Below, in pieces: positions 1 through 8,956 of a stretch of DNA of 64,000 nt. Position numbers and translations under genes: made by a program. Below the pieces are notes generated by a model. That model searched no databases. It was not told the DNA's origin and was given only the letters and a program-made list of their open reading frames with translations. The DNA is from Paraherbaspirillum soli (GTDB taxonomy: Bacteria > Pseudomonadota > Gammaproteobacteria > Burkholderiales > Burkholderiaceae_D), in the NCBI RefSeq assembly GCF_042654985.1, contig NZ_JBHSMT010000005.1, forward strand, positions 124,001 through 188,000, given 5' to 3'. Numbering within the stretch: position 1 is the stretch's first letter; each line of letters opens with the position of its first letter.

Positions 1-290
1 TGCTGGAAGTGCCGCTCGCGCTGCCGGCCTATGAAATGGTCCTGAAAGCGGCCCACACCTTCAATCTGCTGGATGCGCGCGGCGCGATCTCGGTCACTGA
101 ACGAGCCGCCTATATGGGCCGGATCCGCAATCTGTCGCGCGCAGTGGCGCAGGCGTATTACGATTCGCGCGCCAAGCTCGGCTTCCCGCTGTGGGAGATC
201 AACGAGCAAAATGCCGATCTATTGTTAAAAGAATTTGGAGATGAATACATGGGGGCAGTCGCTCGCCGCGCAGGGGAGGAATTGGCATGA
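1..290 (+). CDS. glyQ: Glycine--tRNA ligase alpha subunit, C-terminal part (cut by window start)
   Basis: This is the last ~95 residues of the alpha chain of the heterotetrameric (alpha2beta2) bacterial glycyl-tRNA synthetase, which charges tRNA-Gly in the cytosol. The reading frame is open to the left edge, so the true start lies outside the window. The tail carries the family's ending, with a helical stretch around ARAYYDSRAKLG-like residues and LWEINEQNAD. Its TGA stop overlaps the ATG of glyS (ATGA), so the two subunits are translationally coupled and made in equal amounts. Identity rests on the tail plus the adjacent beta subunit. Confidence 0.93.
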   Translation, partial: LEVPLALPAYEMVLKAAHTFNLLDARGAISVTERAAYMGRIRNLSRAVAQAYYDSRAKLGFPLWEINEQNADLLLKEFGDEYMGAVARRAGEELA

Positions 291-2395
291 GCAATACCCT
301 GTTAATCGAAATCTTCACCGAAGAACTGCCGCCGAAGGCGCTGGCAAAACTGGGCGAGGCCTTTGCCAATGGAATTTTCAACGGCTTGAAGGCACGCGAC
401 TTCCTGGATCAGGACGCGCTTGCCACCACCTACGCGACACCGCGCCGTCTGGCGGTGTCGATCAGCCACGTGCGCGCTACTTCGCTCGACAAAACCATGC
501 GCGAAAAAGTGCTGCCGGTGTCGGTCGCGCTGAACGCCGAAGGCCAGCCGACAGCCCCGTTGCTCAAGAAACTGGCCGCGCTGGCAGCCGCCACCAACAC
601 CGATGCGATCACGCCGGCCCAGCTGGAACGCGCACCGGACGGCAAGGCCGAAAGCTTTTTCTATAGCTACACCGCCAAAGGCGTCGCGCTATCCAATGGC
701 TTGCAAGTGGTGCTGGAAGAAGCCGTTGCCAAATTGCCGATCCCGAAACAGATGAGCTATCAACGTCAGCACGGTCACGCTGCCGGCACCACCGTCAATT
801 TCGTGCGGCCGGCTCATGGCCTGATTGCGCTGCACGGCGAACACATCGTGCCGCTGACCTTGCTCGGACTGGATGCGGGACGCACCACCGGCGGCCATCG
901 CTTCCTGTCGCAAGGCGAGGTCACGATTGCAAACGCCGACCGCTATGCGGAGACGCTCGCCAGTGAAGGCAAAGTGATTGCCAGCTTCGACCAGCGCAAG
1001 GAAAAAATCCGCAGCGCGTTGCTGACCAGTGCCGCCGACGATCAGGTATTGATGCCGGAAGCTTTGCTGGATGAAGTCACCGCACTGGTCGAATGGCCGG
1101 TGGTGTATGCCTGCAAGTTCGAGGATGCGTTCCTGGCGGTGCCGCAGGAATGCCTGATCCTGACCATGCAAACCAATCAAAAATATTTTGCGTTGACCGA
1201 CAGCGCCGGCAAGCTGCGTTCGCGCTTTTTGATCGTGTCGAATCTGGCTACCGATGATCCGCACGACATCATCCAGGGCAATGAGCGCGTGGTACGCCCG
1301 CGGCTATCTGACGCCAAATTCTTCTTTGAACACGATCAGAAAAAGAAGCTGGCCGAACGCGTGCCGCTGCTGGCCAACGTCGTGTATCACAACAAGCTCG
1401 GCAACCAGTTGCAGCGCACCGAACGGGTCCAGGCACTGGCCGCCGCAATCGCCAAACTGCTGGGCACCGACATTGCGCTGGCCGAACGCGGCGCGCTGTT
1501 GGCCAAGGCCGATCTGCTGACCGACATGGTGGGCGAATTCCCCGAGCTGCAAGGCATCATGGGCACCTACTACGCACGTCACGACGGCGAAGCGGATGAT
1601 ATTGCGCAAGCCATCTCGGAACACTATCAACCGCGTTTTGCCGGCGATGCACTGCCTGCTACCGGCACCGGCACCGCAGTAGCGCTGGCCGACAAGCTGG
1701 AAACGCTGGTCGGCATCTGGGGCATCGGCCTGCAACCGACCGGCGACAAGGACCCGTTTGCATTGCGCCGTCACGCGCTGGGCGTGTTGCGCATGCTGCT
1801 GGAAAAACGGCTGCCGGTATCGCTGAATCAGTTGCTGAAAGACGCTGCGAAACAGTTTGCCGGCAATCCCAACTTCAAGGACCCTGGCAGCGATGTGCTG
1901 CCCTTCCTGTACGACCGCTTGCGCGGACTGCTGCGCGAACGCGGTTATTCTCAGAGCGAAATTGAAGCAGTGGTGGCGCAACAGCCGGACCGGCTCGACA
2001 ACATCATCGAACGGCTCGACGCGGTACAAGCGTTTGCCGCCTTGCCCGAGGCCGAAGCACTGGCTGCCGCCAACAAGCGCATCACCAATATCCTGAAGAA
2101 GACCGATGGCGTCAGCAGCGACGTACAGCACGATCTGCTGCGCGATGCGGCGGAGCAGCAGCTGTTCTCGGCGATGCATGCGCTGAAACCGCAAGTCGAT
2201 GCGGCTTTTGCCAAAGGCGATTTCAGCGGCGCATTGAAAGCGCTGGCGCAATTGCGGCAAAACGTCGATGCCTTCTTCAACGATGTGATGGTCATGGCGG
2301 AAGATGAGCAGTTGCGCAACAACCGGCTGGCGTTGCTATCGAATCTGCACGTGATGTTGAATCAGGTTGCGGATATTTCGAAGTTGGCAGCTTAA
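287..2395 (+). CDS. glyS: Glycine--tRNA ligase beta subunit
   Basis: The 702-residue beta subunit of glycyl-tRNA synthetase partners with GlyQ; it supplies tRNA recognition and the HD-like and anticodon-binding regions. The family N-terminus is visible (LLIEIFTEELPPKAL), as are the central GGHRF segment near residue 200 and the C-terminal helical anticodon-binding part ending LLSNLHVMLNQVADISKLA. Length is normal for the family. The ATG overlaps the glyQ stop by four bases, so no separate promoter is expected. It is followed by a palindromic repeat doublet rather than a clear terminator. Confidence 0.97.
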   Translation: MSNTLLIEIFTEELPPKALAKLGEAFANGIFNGLKARDFLDQDALATTYATPRRLAVSISHVRATSLDKTMREKVLPVSVALNAEGQPTAPLLKKLAALAAATNTDAITPAQLERAPDGKAESFFYSYTAKGVALSNGLQVVLEEAVAKLPIPKQMSYQRQHGHAAGTTVNFVRPAHGLIALHGEHIVPLTLLGLDAGRTTGGHRFLSQGEVTIANADRYAETLASEGKVIASFDQRKEKIRSALLTSAADDQVLMPEALLDEVTALVEWPVVYACKFEDAFLAVPQECLILTMQTNQKYFALTDSAGKLRSRFLIVSNLATDDPHDIIQGNERVVRPRLSDAKFFFEHDQKKKLAERVPLLANVVYHNKLGNQLQRTERVQALAAAIAKLLGTDIALAERGALLAKADLLTDMVGEFPELQGIMGTYYARHDGEADDIAQAISEHYQPRFAGDALPATGTGTAVALADKLETLVGIWGIGLQPTGDKDPFALRRHALGVLRMLLEKRLPVSLNQLLKDAAKQFAGNPNFKDPGSDVLPFLYDRLRGLLRERGYSQSEIEAVVAQQPDRLDNIIERLDAVQAFAALPEAEALAAANKRITNILKKTDGVSSDVQHDLLRDAAEQQLFSAMHALKPQVDAAFAKGDFSGALKALAQLRQNVDAFFNDVMVMAEDEQLRNNRLALLSNLHVMLNQVADISKLAA

Positions 2396-2410
2396 CTTTC
2401 TGCTTAGCTC

Positions 2411-2510
2411 GTAGGGCGGATGAGCGCAGCGTTATCCGCCGTATTAGAGGCACCAAACGCGAGCAGAGAGACATCAAACGGTGGATAACGCTGCGCTCAT
2501 CCACCCTACT
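2411..2510. repeat. REP-like inverted doublet, copy 1
   Basis: Two ~30 bp arms starting GTAGGGCGGATGAGCG and ending in its near-complement CGCTCATCCACCCTAC are separated by ~40 bp. Together they can fold into a long hairpin between glyS and gmhB. The same doublet recurs at 3194-3290, 8647-8754, 8836-8951 and 48810-48904. It resembles bacterial interspersed mosaic (REP/BIME) elements; no RAYT transposase is present in the window. Confidence 0.85.
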
Positions 2511-2562
2511 GTGTTTTGCGCATTCTTAAATTGCTTGGACTCCGTCCCACAAAAAATAGACT

Positions 2563-3120
2563 ATGAAGTTAATCATCCTCGACCGCGACGGCGTTATCAA
2601 CCAGGACTCCGATGCCTTCATCAAGTCACCCGATGAATGGCAGCCGATCAGGGGCTCGCTGGAAGCGATAGCGCGCTTGAATCAGGCCGGCTATCGGGTG
2701 GTGGTGGCAACCAACCAGTCGGGCATTGCGCGCGGCTTGTTCGACATGCAGGCGCTGACCGCGATTCACCAGAAAATGAATAGCGCCGCGCAGTTGGTCG
2801 GGGCGGAAATCGATGCGATCTTCTTTTGCCCGCATGCCGCCGACGACAACTGCGATTGCCGCAAGCCCAAAGCAGGCATGTTTCACGACATCGCCCGACG
2901 CTTCGATATCAGCCTGCGCGGCGGCGTGGTGACGGTCGGCGATTCCCTGCGCGACTTGCAGGCTGGTTTTATAGCAGGCTGCGCGCCGTATCTGGTACTT
3001 ACCGGCAAAGGCGAAAAAACCTGCGAAAAAGGCGGCCTGCCGCCCGGCACGCTGATTTACCCTGACCTGTCGGCAGCGGTCGATTTTATATTGAAGAAGC
3101 CGGTGGAACTGGCTGTTTAA
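2563..3120 (+). CDS. gmhB: D-glycero-beta-D-manno-heptose-1,7-bisphosphate 7-phosphatase
   Basis: A 185-residue HAD-superfamily phosphatase that removes the 7-phosphate during ADP-heptose synthesis for the LPS inner core. The nucleophile motif LDRDGVIN (D7, D9) opens the protein. The family's structural zinc site is visible as C89-x-H91-x5-C97-x-C99, and VTVGDSLRDLQAG is the HAD motif III/IV. Length matches GmhB. It sits between glyS and plsC, a common betaproteobacterial order, with repeat clusters on both sides. HisB-N-like phosphatases are related, but the Cys/His zinc loop and context favour GmhB. Confidence 0.93.
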   Translation: MKLIILDRDGVINQDSDAFIKSPDEWQPIRGSLEAIARLNQAGYRVVVATNQSGIARGLFDMQALTAIHQKMNSAAQLVGAEIDAIFFCPHAADDNCDCRKPKAGMFHDIARRFDISLRGGVVTVGDSLRDLQAGFIAGCAPYLVLTGKGEKTCEKGGLPPGTLIYPDLSAAVDFILKKPVELAV

Positions 3121-3124
3121 TCAG

Positions 3125-3178
3125 TTGAGGACAGAGTAATTCGGCACGCTGCGGTGCCTCGTAAACTCTGTCCCGCAA
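3125..3178. repeat. 54-bp hairpin repeat, left copy
   Basis: A unit with outer arms GGACAGAGT / ACTCTGTCC and an inner hairpin GGCAC-GCTGCG-GTGCC. A near-identical unit lies at 3335-3388, and the pair brackets the REP doublet at 3194-3290 between gmhB and plsC. Confidence 0.8.
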
Positions 3179-3193
3179 ATAGTCAGCAAGAGC

Positions 3194-3290
3194 GTAGGGC
3201 GGATGAGCGTAGCGTTATCCGCCGTTTTATAAGTATCAAACATAGGTGGGGCATCAAGCGGTGGATAACGCTACGCTCATCCACCCTACT
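3194..3290. repeat. REP-like inverted doublet, copy 2
   Basis: Same family as 2411-2510. Compared with copy 1 the arm centre changes from GCGCAGCG to GCGTAGCG, and the partner arm changes from CGCTGCGC to CGCTACGC, so pairing is preserved. Confidence 0.85.
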
Positions 3291-3334
3291 TGCTAATCAA
3301 ATTTCGTAGCAATTTTGACGTCGTATCTAATTAG

Positions 3335-3388
3335 TTGTGGACAGAGTAATTCGGCACGCTGCGGCGCCTCTTAAACTCTGTCCCGCAA
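3335..3388. repeat. 54-bp hairpin repeat, right copy
   Basis: Second copy of the unit at 3125-3178, ending ~20 bp before the plsC start codon. It would lie in or just before the plsC leader and could affect its expression. Confidence 0.8.
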
Positions 3389-3408
3389 GTTAAGAAAATG
3401 GAGTTTGC

Positions 3409-4149
3409 ATGTCACGTTTTTCCCTGTTTTTGCGTTCGCTGCTGTTCTTCCTGCTGATGACGGTGCTGACCGTAGTCTGGTCGATGGCCTGCATTTTGTT
3501 TGCCCCGCTGCCCTACGCCAAGCGCTATTACTGGACCTCGCGCTGGAACGTGATCGTGATCTGGATGGCCAAGGTCATCTGCGGCATCGACTACCAGGTC
3601 AGAGGCGCGGAAAACTTCCCGGATGCGCCAGCCATCGTCTTGTGCAAACATCAATCGGCATGGGAAACCATTTTCTTGCTGCCGATGACGCCGCGTCCCT
3701 TGGTGTTCGTATTCAAGAAATCGCTGACCTACATCCCGTTTTTCGGCTGGGGCATTGCACTGCTGCGAATGATCCCGATCAATCGCAGCAAAGGCCGCGA
3801 CGCGTTCGCACAAGTGGTGGTGCAAGGCCGCAAGCGGCTGGCGGACGGCCAGTGGGTCATCATGTTCCCGGAAGGCACGCGGATTCCGGTCGGCCAGACC
3901 GGCAAGTACAAGCTCGGCGGCACCCGTCTGGCGGTAGAAACCAACACCCCGGTAATCCCGATCGCGGTCAATGCCGGCGAATGCTGGCCCAAGAATTCCT
4001 TCATCAAGAAACCTGGCCTGGTCACGGTCTCGATCGGCAAACCGATCGCTCCGGACGGTTTGACCAGCGTCGAATTGATGGGGCTGGTTGAAAACTGGAT
4101 AGAATCCGAAATGCGGGTGCTTTCGCCTCATGCTTATGCCAAACGCTAA
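3409..4149 (+). CDS. plsC: 1-acyl-sn-glycerol-3-phosphate acyltransferase
   Basis: A 246-residue inner-membrane acyltransferase that adds the second acyl chain to lysophosphatidate to make phosphatidate for phospholipid synthesis. An N-terminal membrane segment (about residues 8-33) is followed by the acyltransferase block I CKHQSAWET (H81 with E86 as the HX4D/E pair). The substrate-binding block MFPEGTRIPVGQ comes later, then PVIPIAVNAGECW. Length is typical. It starts at ATG just after the second 54-bp repeat; the AAAATGGAG stretch upstream serves as a modest ribosome-binding site. Confidence 0.95.
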   Translation: MSRFSLFLRSLLFFLLMTVLTVVWSMACILFAPLPYAKRYYWTSRWNVIVIWMAKVICGIDYQVRGAENFPDAPAIVLCKHQSAWETIFLLPMTPRPLVFVFKKSLTYIPFFGWGIALLRMIPINRSKGRDAFAQVVVQGRKRLADGQWVIMFPEGTRIPVGQTGKYKLGGTRLAVETNTPVIPIAVNAGECWPKNSFIKKPGLVTVSIGKPIAPDGLTSVELMGLVENWIESEMRVLSPHAYAKR

Positions 4150-4170
4150 GAAAAACGAACATCGACGCCA

Positions 4171-5079
4171 TTGAAATTACTGCAAAAAAATCCACCAACC
4201 CAACTACCGCTGCAACCAGCGTTGCAGCTGGATCTATTTGATGCCGGTACGGCGGCTAGCGTGCCCCGTACCGATCAGCCGACACCTGCAGCGGATCGAC
4301 TGCCGGCCCTGCCGCCTGCCATTCCCCCGCTAGACAAGCCAGTACCTCTACCACCCGGCATGCGCCGCCTGATCATTGGCGAGCACGTACTCGATTACAC
4401 CTTGTTGCGTTCCAAGCGGCGCTCGATCGGCTTCCTGATCAGCGACGACGGCCTGCGCGTCACCGCGCCCAAATGGGTCACGCTGGCGGAAATCGACAAT
4501 GCCGTGCGTGAAAAGAAACGCTGGATTTTTACCAAATTGGGCGAATACCGGGACCGCTCGGCGCGCCGTCCGCAATCGCAGATGCAATGGAGCGATGGCG
4601 CCACCCTGCCCTATATGGGCAGCCAGATCACGTTGCGCATTCGCGCCACCCAGATGGTCGGAGTTCATTTTGATGCGGCGCTGGACGAGCTCACCGTCTG
4701 CCTGCCGGCCGATGCCAGCGAGCAGTATCTGAAAGATCGCGTGCTGGGCTGGCTGCACATGGAGGCCAGACGCGTATTCAGCGAACGGCTGCCGCTGTAT
4801 GCGGCGAAGCTCGGCGTCAGCTACCGCTCGTTTGCACTGTCGTCGGCCGCCACGCAGTGGGGCTCCTGCACCTCCGACGGCAGGATACGTTTGAATTGGC
4901 GCCTGATACATTTTTCGCTGCCGCTGATCGATTATGTGATTGCGCACGAGTTGTCGCACCGGCGCGAAATGAACCACAGCCCGCGATTCTGGGCCACGGT
5001 ACAATCGATTTTCCCCGAGTTTGAAACAGCCAGAAGAACCTTGCGCGACAGCGCGCAAGAAACGCTTCCGGTTTTCTAA
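4171..5079 (+). CDS. YgjP-like zinc metallopeptidase-domain protein (M48/DUF45 type)
   Basis: The C-terminal half carries a YgjP/DUF45 (WLM-like) domain with the zinc motif HELSH (H259, E260, H263) and a third likely ligand in NHSPRFW (H269), preceded by AATQWGSCTSDGRIRLNW. Such proteins are predicted cytosolic metal-dependent hydrolases of poorly known substrate. The first ~60 residues are proline-rich and low complexity. The start is uncertain: the 302-residue frame opens with TTG, and an internal ATG at 4360 (MRRLIIGEH) would remove the proline-rich tail. It follows plsC closely and is probably co-transcribed with it. Confidence 0.8.
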   Translation: MKLLQKNPPTQLPLQPALQLDLFDAGTAASVPRTDQPTPAADRLPALPPAIPPLDKPVPLPPGMRRLIIGEHVLDYTLLRSKRRSIGFLISDDGLRVTAPKWVTLAEIDNAVREKKRWIFTKLGEYRDRSARRPQSQMQWSDGATLPYMGSQITLRIRATQMVGVHFDAALDELTVCLPADASEQYLKDRVLGWLHMEARRVFSERLPLYAAKLGVSYRSFALSSAATQWGSCTSDGRIRLNWRLIHFSLPLIDYVIAHELSHRREMNHSPRFWATVQSIFPEFETARRTLRDSAQETLPVF

Positions 5080-5166
5080 CGCTCGGCAGATTCATGCATT
5101 AAAACTGCGCAAGCATTACCGCGTAGCCGGAACAGATCCCTTCCCAACCAACAAGAGACCATCATC

Positions 5167-5577
5167 ATGCGAATCCTCCACACCATGCTGCGCGTCGGCG
5201 ACCTGCAACGTTCGATTGATTTTTACACCAAGGTGCTCGGCATGAAACTGCTGCGCACCAGCGACAATCCGGAATATAAATACACGCTGGCCTTCGTCGG
5301 CTACGGCAGCAACCCCGATCACGCCGAACTCGAACTGACCTATAACTACGGCGTCAGCAGCTACGACCACGGCACCGCCTTCGGCCATCTGGCGATCGCG
5401 GTGGAAGACGTCTACCAAGCCTGCAGCGACGTCAAGGCACAAGGCGGCAACGTCACCCGCGAAGCCGGTCCGGTCAAGGGCGGCACTACCGTTATCGCAT
5501 TTGTACAAGATCCCGATGGCTACAAGATCGAATTGATCGAGCGCAAGCCGGGGCATTGGGGCGGCGTGACTTTGTAA
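5167..5577 (+). CDS. gloA: Lactoylglutathione lyase (glyoxalase I)
   Basis: A 136-residue glyoxalase I that converts the methylglyoxal-glutathione hemithioacetal to S-lactoylglutathione in the cytosol. The VOC-fold metal ligands are visible: H5 in ILHTMLRVGD, a glutamate in HAELELTYN, H in FGHLAIAVED and E in YKIELIER. Length is that of the compact bacterial Ni-dependent enzyme. Its ATG lies ~88 bp after the preceding gene. It converges with the hydrolase gene at 5634, with a 56 bp gap. Confidence 0.96.
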   Translation: MRILHTMLRVGDLQRSIDFYTKVLGMKLLRTSDNPEYKYTLAFVGYGSNPDHAELELTYNYGVSSYDHGTAFGHLAIAVEDVYQACSDVKAQGGNVTREAGPVKGGTTVIAFVQDPDGYKIELIERKPGHWGGVTL

Positions 5578-5633
5578 CGTAGGCGACCGCAATCCCATAA
5601 CGGAAACGGCGCACAGCGCCGCTTCCTCCAACA

Positions 5634-7490
5634 TCAGAATTTGATCGCGTTGCGGCGATACAAATCATGGATTTTCTGAATCACGCGTTGACGCTCTGCC
5701 TGTTCCGGGTCGGCGGTTTTAGGCTTCAGATTCCGTGACGACGGCACTGGGACATCAAGCGCCAGCGGCTTGCCATCGCAGTCCGTACGCCGCTCCGGCA
5801 ACGCGCCGTTGAGCAGATAGTCGATCACCTTGCGATCCACGCAAGCCGTCTCGTGCGGATAAGAACCGTGCTGGTATTCATTCTTGACGAACACCAGGCT
5901 AGCCTTCGGCAAGGCATCGAAGGCCTTCATCGCCGGCTCGGTGGCGGTCTGACCGTCAAACTGGGTCTGCACCATCAACGGGCTAAAAGTATTGGCAATC
6001 GCCGTGATCGACGGCTTGCTGGTCGTTGGCTTGCTCCAGTGATTACACGGACTGGCTGTGACATTGCTGTTCGTACCTACCGGATAGTCGGCGGCATATT
6101 TGTTGCCCATGTTGAGCCAAAACCCTGGGTCCGTACTGATTCTCGGCGTGTCGTTGCATACAACGGTCTGAAATACGGCCGTTTCAGGAGGTAGCACCAG
6201 GGGTTTATTTTCATTCGGACCAACGCCCTTGCCTTTGTTCCTGAAATAGGGCTCGAGCATTCGTAGCGCCAAATAGCGCGCAGCCATTTCATCGTTTAAA
6301 TTGGAATAGGCGTTGAAAGCCTGGCTGGACGTAAATGGATATGCCAGGACCAGTTGCTCGAGTTGTTCAATGTCGGCCTCCGGGTTAGCGTCGATTAATT
6401 GTTTCAGGCCGTTAGCAGCAGTGACCCTCATGACATTTCGATTGGCGATGTCCGGATCAGATAAGCTATCTCCTATTTCACCAATCAAGGCGCTCTTCAA
6501 ATCCGGTTGCAGCGAATCGAGAACAGCGCGGGTGACGCCTGGGTTGTCGCCCAGATTAAAAATATCCGGATGACGAGCTGCATATTCACCCAAAATGTTA
6601 TCGAATATGCGCTGCAAGGACGGTGGCTGCACCACGACACCGCCTTCGTCAAAAGTCGTAGCGGCAAAATTCATATTGCCGTCCAACACCATCCGGCCGA
6701 CATGCTCAGGAAACAAGCCTGCATACCAGGCGCCTAGCCAGGTGCCATACGAAAAACCAAGGTAGTTCAGCTTATCGTCGCCGAGCACGGAGCGGATCAT
6801 GTCCACATCGCGCGCCGTTTGCTCAGTGTTAATGTAAGCAACGATAGGATTTTTTTTACACGCGCTTGCAGTGAGTTCTGCGTTGTATCGCATCTTGCCG
6901 ATATTCTCCGCGCTGCGGTCATCAATCTGATTGAACACTGGCTTCAGATATTCGTTTGATGCACAGTACAAGCGACTGCTGGCGCCAACGCCACGCGGAG
7001 AAAATCCGATCAGATCGTAGCGGTCACGCAGTGCGTTGGTCGCCTGGGTGTCGCTGTCATCGCTGGACGGTTTCTCCCACAAGTCGGCGAACATTGGGGC
7101 AAGTGCAATCCCGTCTCCACCCGGTCCTCCCGGATTAAACAAAATCGCACCGGCTCGCGCGGCTGGAGTACGCGCGTACACACGCACCACACCGATGGAA
7201 GCATCGCCTTTTGCCAGATTTGCGTAATCCAGAGGCACCCGGATATTGGCGCAGCTGGCGTATTCCTTCGGTTTGGGAACAGCATTGGGATTGTTGACAG
7301 GGTCGTAGCCAAAGACCGTTGCATCGCACTGCTGCCAATCTATCGATTGCTTCCGATAGGACTGCAGCGGATCTTCCGGTACGAGCGGGGGTTTTGGCGG
7401 GAAGTCATGGGAGTCTCCGCAAGCCGTCAATACGACAGAAGCAGAAAGGCTAGCCAGCGTTACTAAAATCTTGGATGGGAGTGGACGCAT
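5634..7490 (-). CDS. Secreted alpha/beta-hydrolase lipoprotein, tripeptidyl-aminopeptidase-like (S33)
   Basis: A 618-residue predicted lipoprotein: a hydrophobic N-terminus leads to the lipobox LTAC with C24 as the acylated cysteine. The alpha/beta-hydrolase core has an oxyanion NPGGPGG (about 119-125), the nucleophile elbow GFSYG with S247, and a C-terminal TAP-like region containing NEYQHGSYPHET, whose histidine likely completes the triad. This is the domain plan of secreted S33 proline/tripeptidyl aminopeptidases. The exact substrate cannot be read from sequence. It is a single gene, preceded by 357 bp of AT-rich DNA. Confidence 0.85.
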   Translation of the reverse strand: MRPLPSKILVTLASLSASVVLTACGDSHDFPPKPPLVPEDPLQSYRKQSIDWQQCDATVFGYDPVNNPNAVPKPKEYASCANIRVPLDYANLAKGDASIGVVRVYARTPAARAGAILFNPGGPGGDGIALAPMFADLWEKPSSDDSDTQATNALRDRYDLIGFSPRGVGASSRLYCASNEYLKPVFNQIDDRSAENIGKMRYNAELTASACKKNPIVAYINTEQTARDVDMIRSVLGDDKLNYLGFSYGTWLGAWYAGLFPEHVGRMVLDGNMNFAATTFDEGGVVVQPPSLQRIFDNILGEYAARHPDIFNLGDNPGVTRAVLDSLQPDLKSALIGEIGDSLSDPDIANRNVMRVTAANGLKQLIDANPEADIEQLEQLVLAYPFTSSQAFNAYSNLNDEMAARYLALRMLEPYFRNKGKGVGPNENKPLVLPPETAVFQTVVCNDTPRISTDPGFWLNMGNKYAADYPVGTNSNVTASPCNHWSKPTTSKPSITAIANTFSPLMVQTQFDGQTATEPAMKAFDALPKASLVFVKNEYQHGSYPHETACVDRKVIDYLLNGALPERRTDCDGKPLALDVPVPSSRNLKPKTADPEQAERQRVIQKIHDLYRRNAIKF

Positions 7491-7847
7491 AAAGGAATTT
7501 GACGCCTATAGAAAAAGGAGAAATGGCAACTTTTGCCTAGAGATTTATTGATGCGCAGATAAAAATTATTAAAAGAACATTGATTACTGCACGATTAATA
7601 ATAATTTAATAACACTCTAATCAAAAGAGAGACAAATCTGATTTTTCTATCCGAAATTTCTTGTACTCGATCACTCGGGGGGGAATTGAGTGTGAGATCG
7701 CGTGGCGGCAAAACTTGGAATGTGAAGTGCTTGTCCCAGATCATATTAATCGGGTACAAGCCGCGACATTAAGGCAGTATTTACTAGGGGCTGTCGCGTA
7801 GAGGAATATGAAATACTCCATTTGCGGGACATGCCCCACTCGACAAA
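7491..7847. other. AT-rich intergenic region
   Basis: This gap lies between two minus-strand genes, upstream of the hydrolase and downstream of rsmA. It is clearly more AT-rich than its neighbours, especially 7530-7680, and holds a run of eight G at about 7677 flanked by imperfect inverted sequence (GATCACTC / GAGTGTGAGATC). The hydrolase promoter presumably lies at its left end. I see no gene in it. Confidence 0.5.
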
Positions 7848-8633
7848 CTACTGGGCAGCAGGCGACTGCAATCGATTCGCCAACGCCACAAATTGCTCCA
7901 TCGGCACTGCCTCTGGCCGTGCCTGCGGATCAACTCCAGCATCGATCAATTCGTTCTCGGTGAACATGCCGGACAGGCAATTGCGAATCACCTTGCGGCG
8001 CTGCGTGAACGCCTTGAGCACCACGTCTTCCAGCTTCTGCTGATCGCAAACCAGGGGCTGTGCAATCGGGATCATCCGCACGATTGCGGAGTCGACCCGC
8101 GGCGGCGGATCGAAGGCGGTCGGCGGCACGATGAACAGCAACTCCATGTGGTAACGCCATTGCAGCATCACCGACAGGCGGCCGAATGCCTTGCTGCCAG
8201 GCTCCGCCACCATCCGTTCCACCACTTCCTTTTGCAACATGAAATGCTGGTCCCGTACCTGTGGTGCGATCTGCGTCAGGTGGAACAACAACGGGCTGGA
8301 AATGTTGTACGGCAGATTGCCGACCACCCGCAACTTGCCGTCGCCGATCAGCGGAATACTGCCAAAGTCGAATTTCAGCGCATCTGCGGAATGCACATGC
8401 AGCCGGGCCGGATCGAAGGTCTTTTGCAAACGCGCCACCAGATCGCGATCCAGTTCAACCACATGCAATTGTTTCAGCGATTCCAGCAACAGGCGGGTCA
8501 TGGCGGCCAGGCCGGGACCGATTTCGACCATATTGTCGTCAGCTTGCGGATCGATCGCGCGGATGATGTCGTACAACACGGCGTCATCGGTGAGGAAATT
8601 CTGGCCGAAGCGCTTGCGGGGGATGTGTTTCAT
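7848..8633 (-). CDS. rsmA: 16S rRNA (adenine(1518)-N6/adenine(1519)-N6)-dimethyltransferase
   Basis: A 261-residue KsgA/RsmA that dimethylates two adjacent adenines in helix 45 of 16S rRNA late in small-subunit assembly. It begins KRFGQNFL, carries the SAM-binding EIGPGLAAMTRLLL and the N6-adenine motif NLPYNISSPL, and ends with the family's helical C-terminal domain. Length is normal. It lies downstream of pdxA in the same direction (surA-pdxA-rsmA is the common proteobacterial order), but a 323 bp repeat-filled gap separates them here. Confidence 0.97.
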   Translation of the reverse strand: MKHIPRKRFGQNFLTDDAVLYDIIRAIDPQADDNMVEIGPGLAAMTRLLLESLKQLHVVELDRDLVARLQKTFDPARLHVHSADALKFDFGSIPLIGDGKLRVVGNLPYNISSPLLFHLTQIAPQVRDQHFMLQKEVVERMVAEPGSKAFGRLSVMLQWRYHMELLFIVPPTAFDPPPRVDSAIVRMIPIAQPLVCDQQKLEDVVLKAFTQRRKVIRNCLSGMFTENELIDAGVDPQARPEAVPMEQFVALANRLQSPAAQ

Positions 8634-8646
8634 GGCTTATTTACTA

Positions 8647-8754
8647 GTAGGGTGGATGGGCGCGGCCTTATTTATCAATTTTTCCACCGTCTGATGTTCC
8701 GCTTACGTTTGATACCTTTAAAACGGCGGATAACGCTGCGCTCATCCGCCCTAC
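8647..8754. repeat. REP-like inverted doublet, copy 3 (degenerate left arm)
   Basis: The left arm GTAGGGTGGATGGGCG is diverged. The right arm, GGCGGATAACGCTGCG through CATCCGCCCTAC, is intact. It lies between rsmA and pdxA. Confidence 0.75.
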
Positions 8755-8835
8755 TTCTTGTTGCTGGTGCGGGTGACGCGTTGGTCGCATCACCAGAAAA
8801 ATCTTCGGCATCACCGCCTGCGCTCCGTGGTCCGC

Positions 8836-8951
8836 GTAGGTCGGAAAAGCGCAGCGCCTTCCGACATCCGGTGCACCGCCGAAAAAAGCCAAGGGCTTGA
8901 CCAGCTGGTGCGATTCTCGCCGTCGGAAAGCGCTACGCTTTTCCGACCTAC
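8836..8951. repeat. REP-like inverted doublet, copy 4 (variant family)
   Basis: Arms start GTAGGTCGGAAAAGCG and end GCTTTTCCGACCTAC. The core differs from copies 1-3 (GTCGGAAAAGC in place of GGGCGGATGAGC), but the size and GTAGG...CCTAC ends are the same. It abuts the pdxA stop codon. Confidence 0.8.
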
Positions 8952-8956
8952 ATGAC

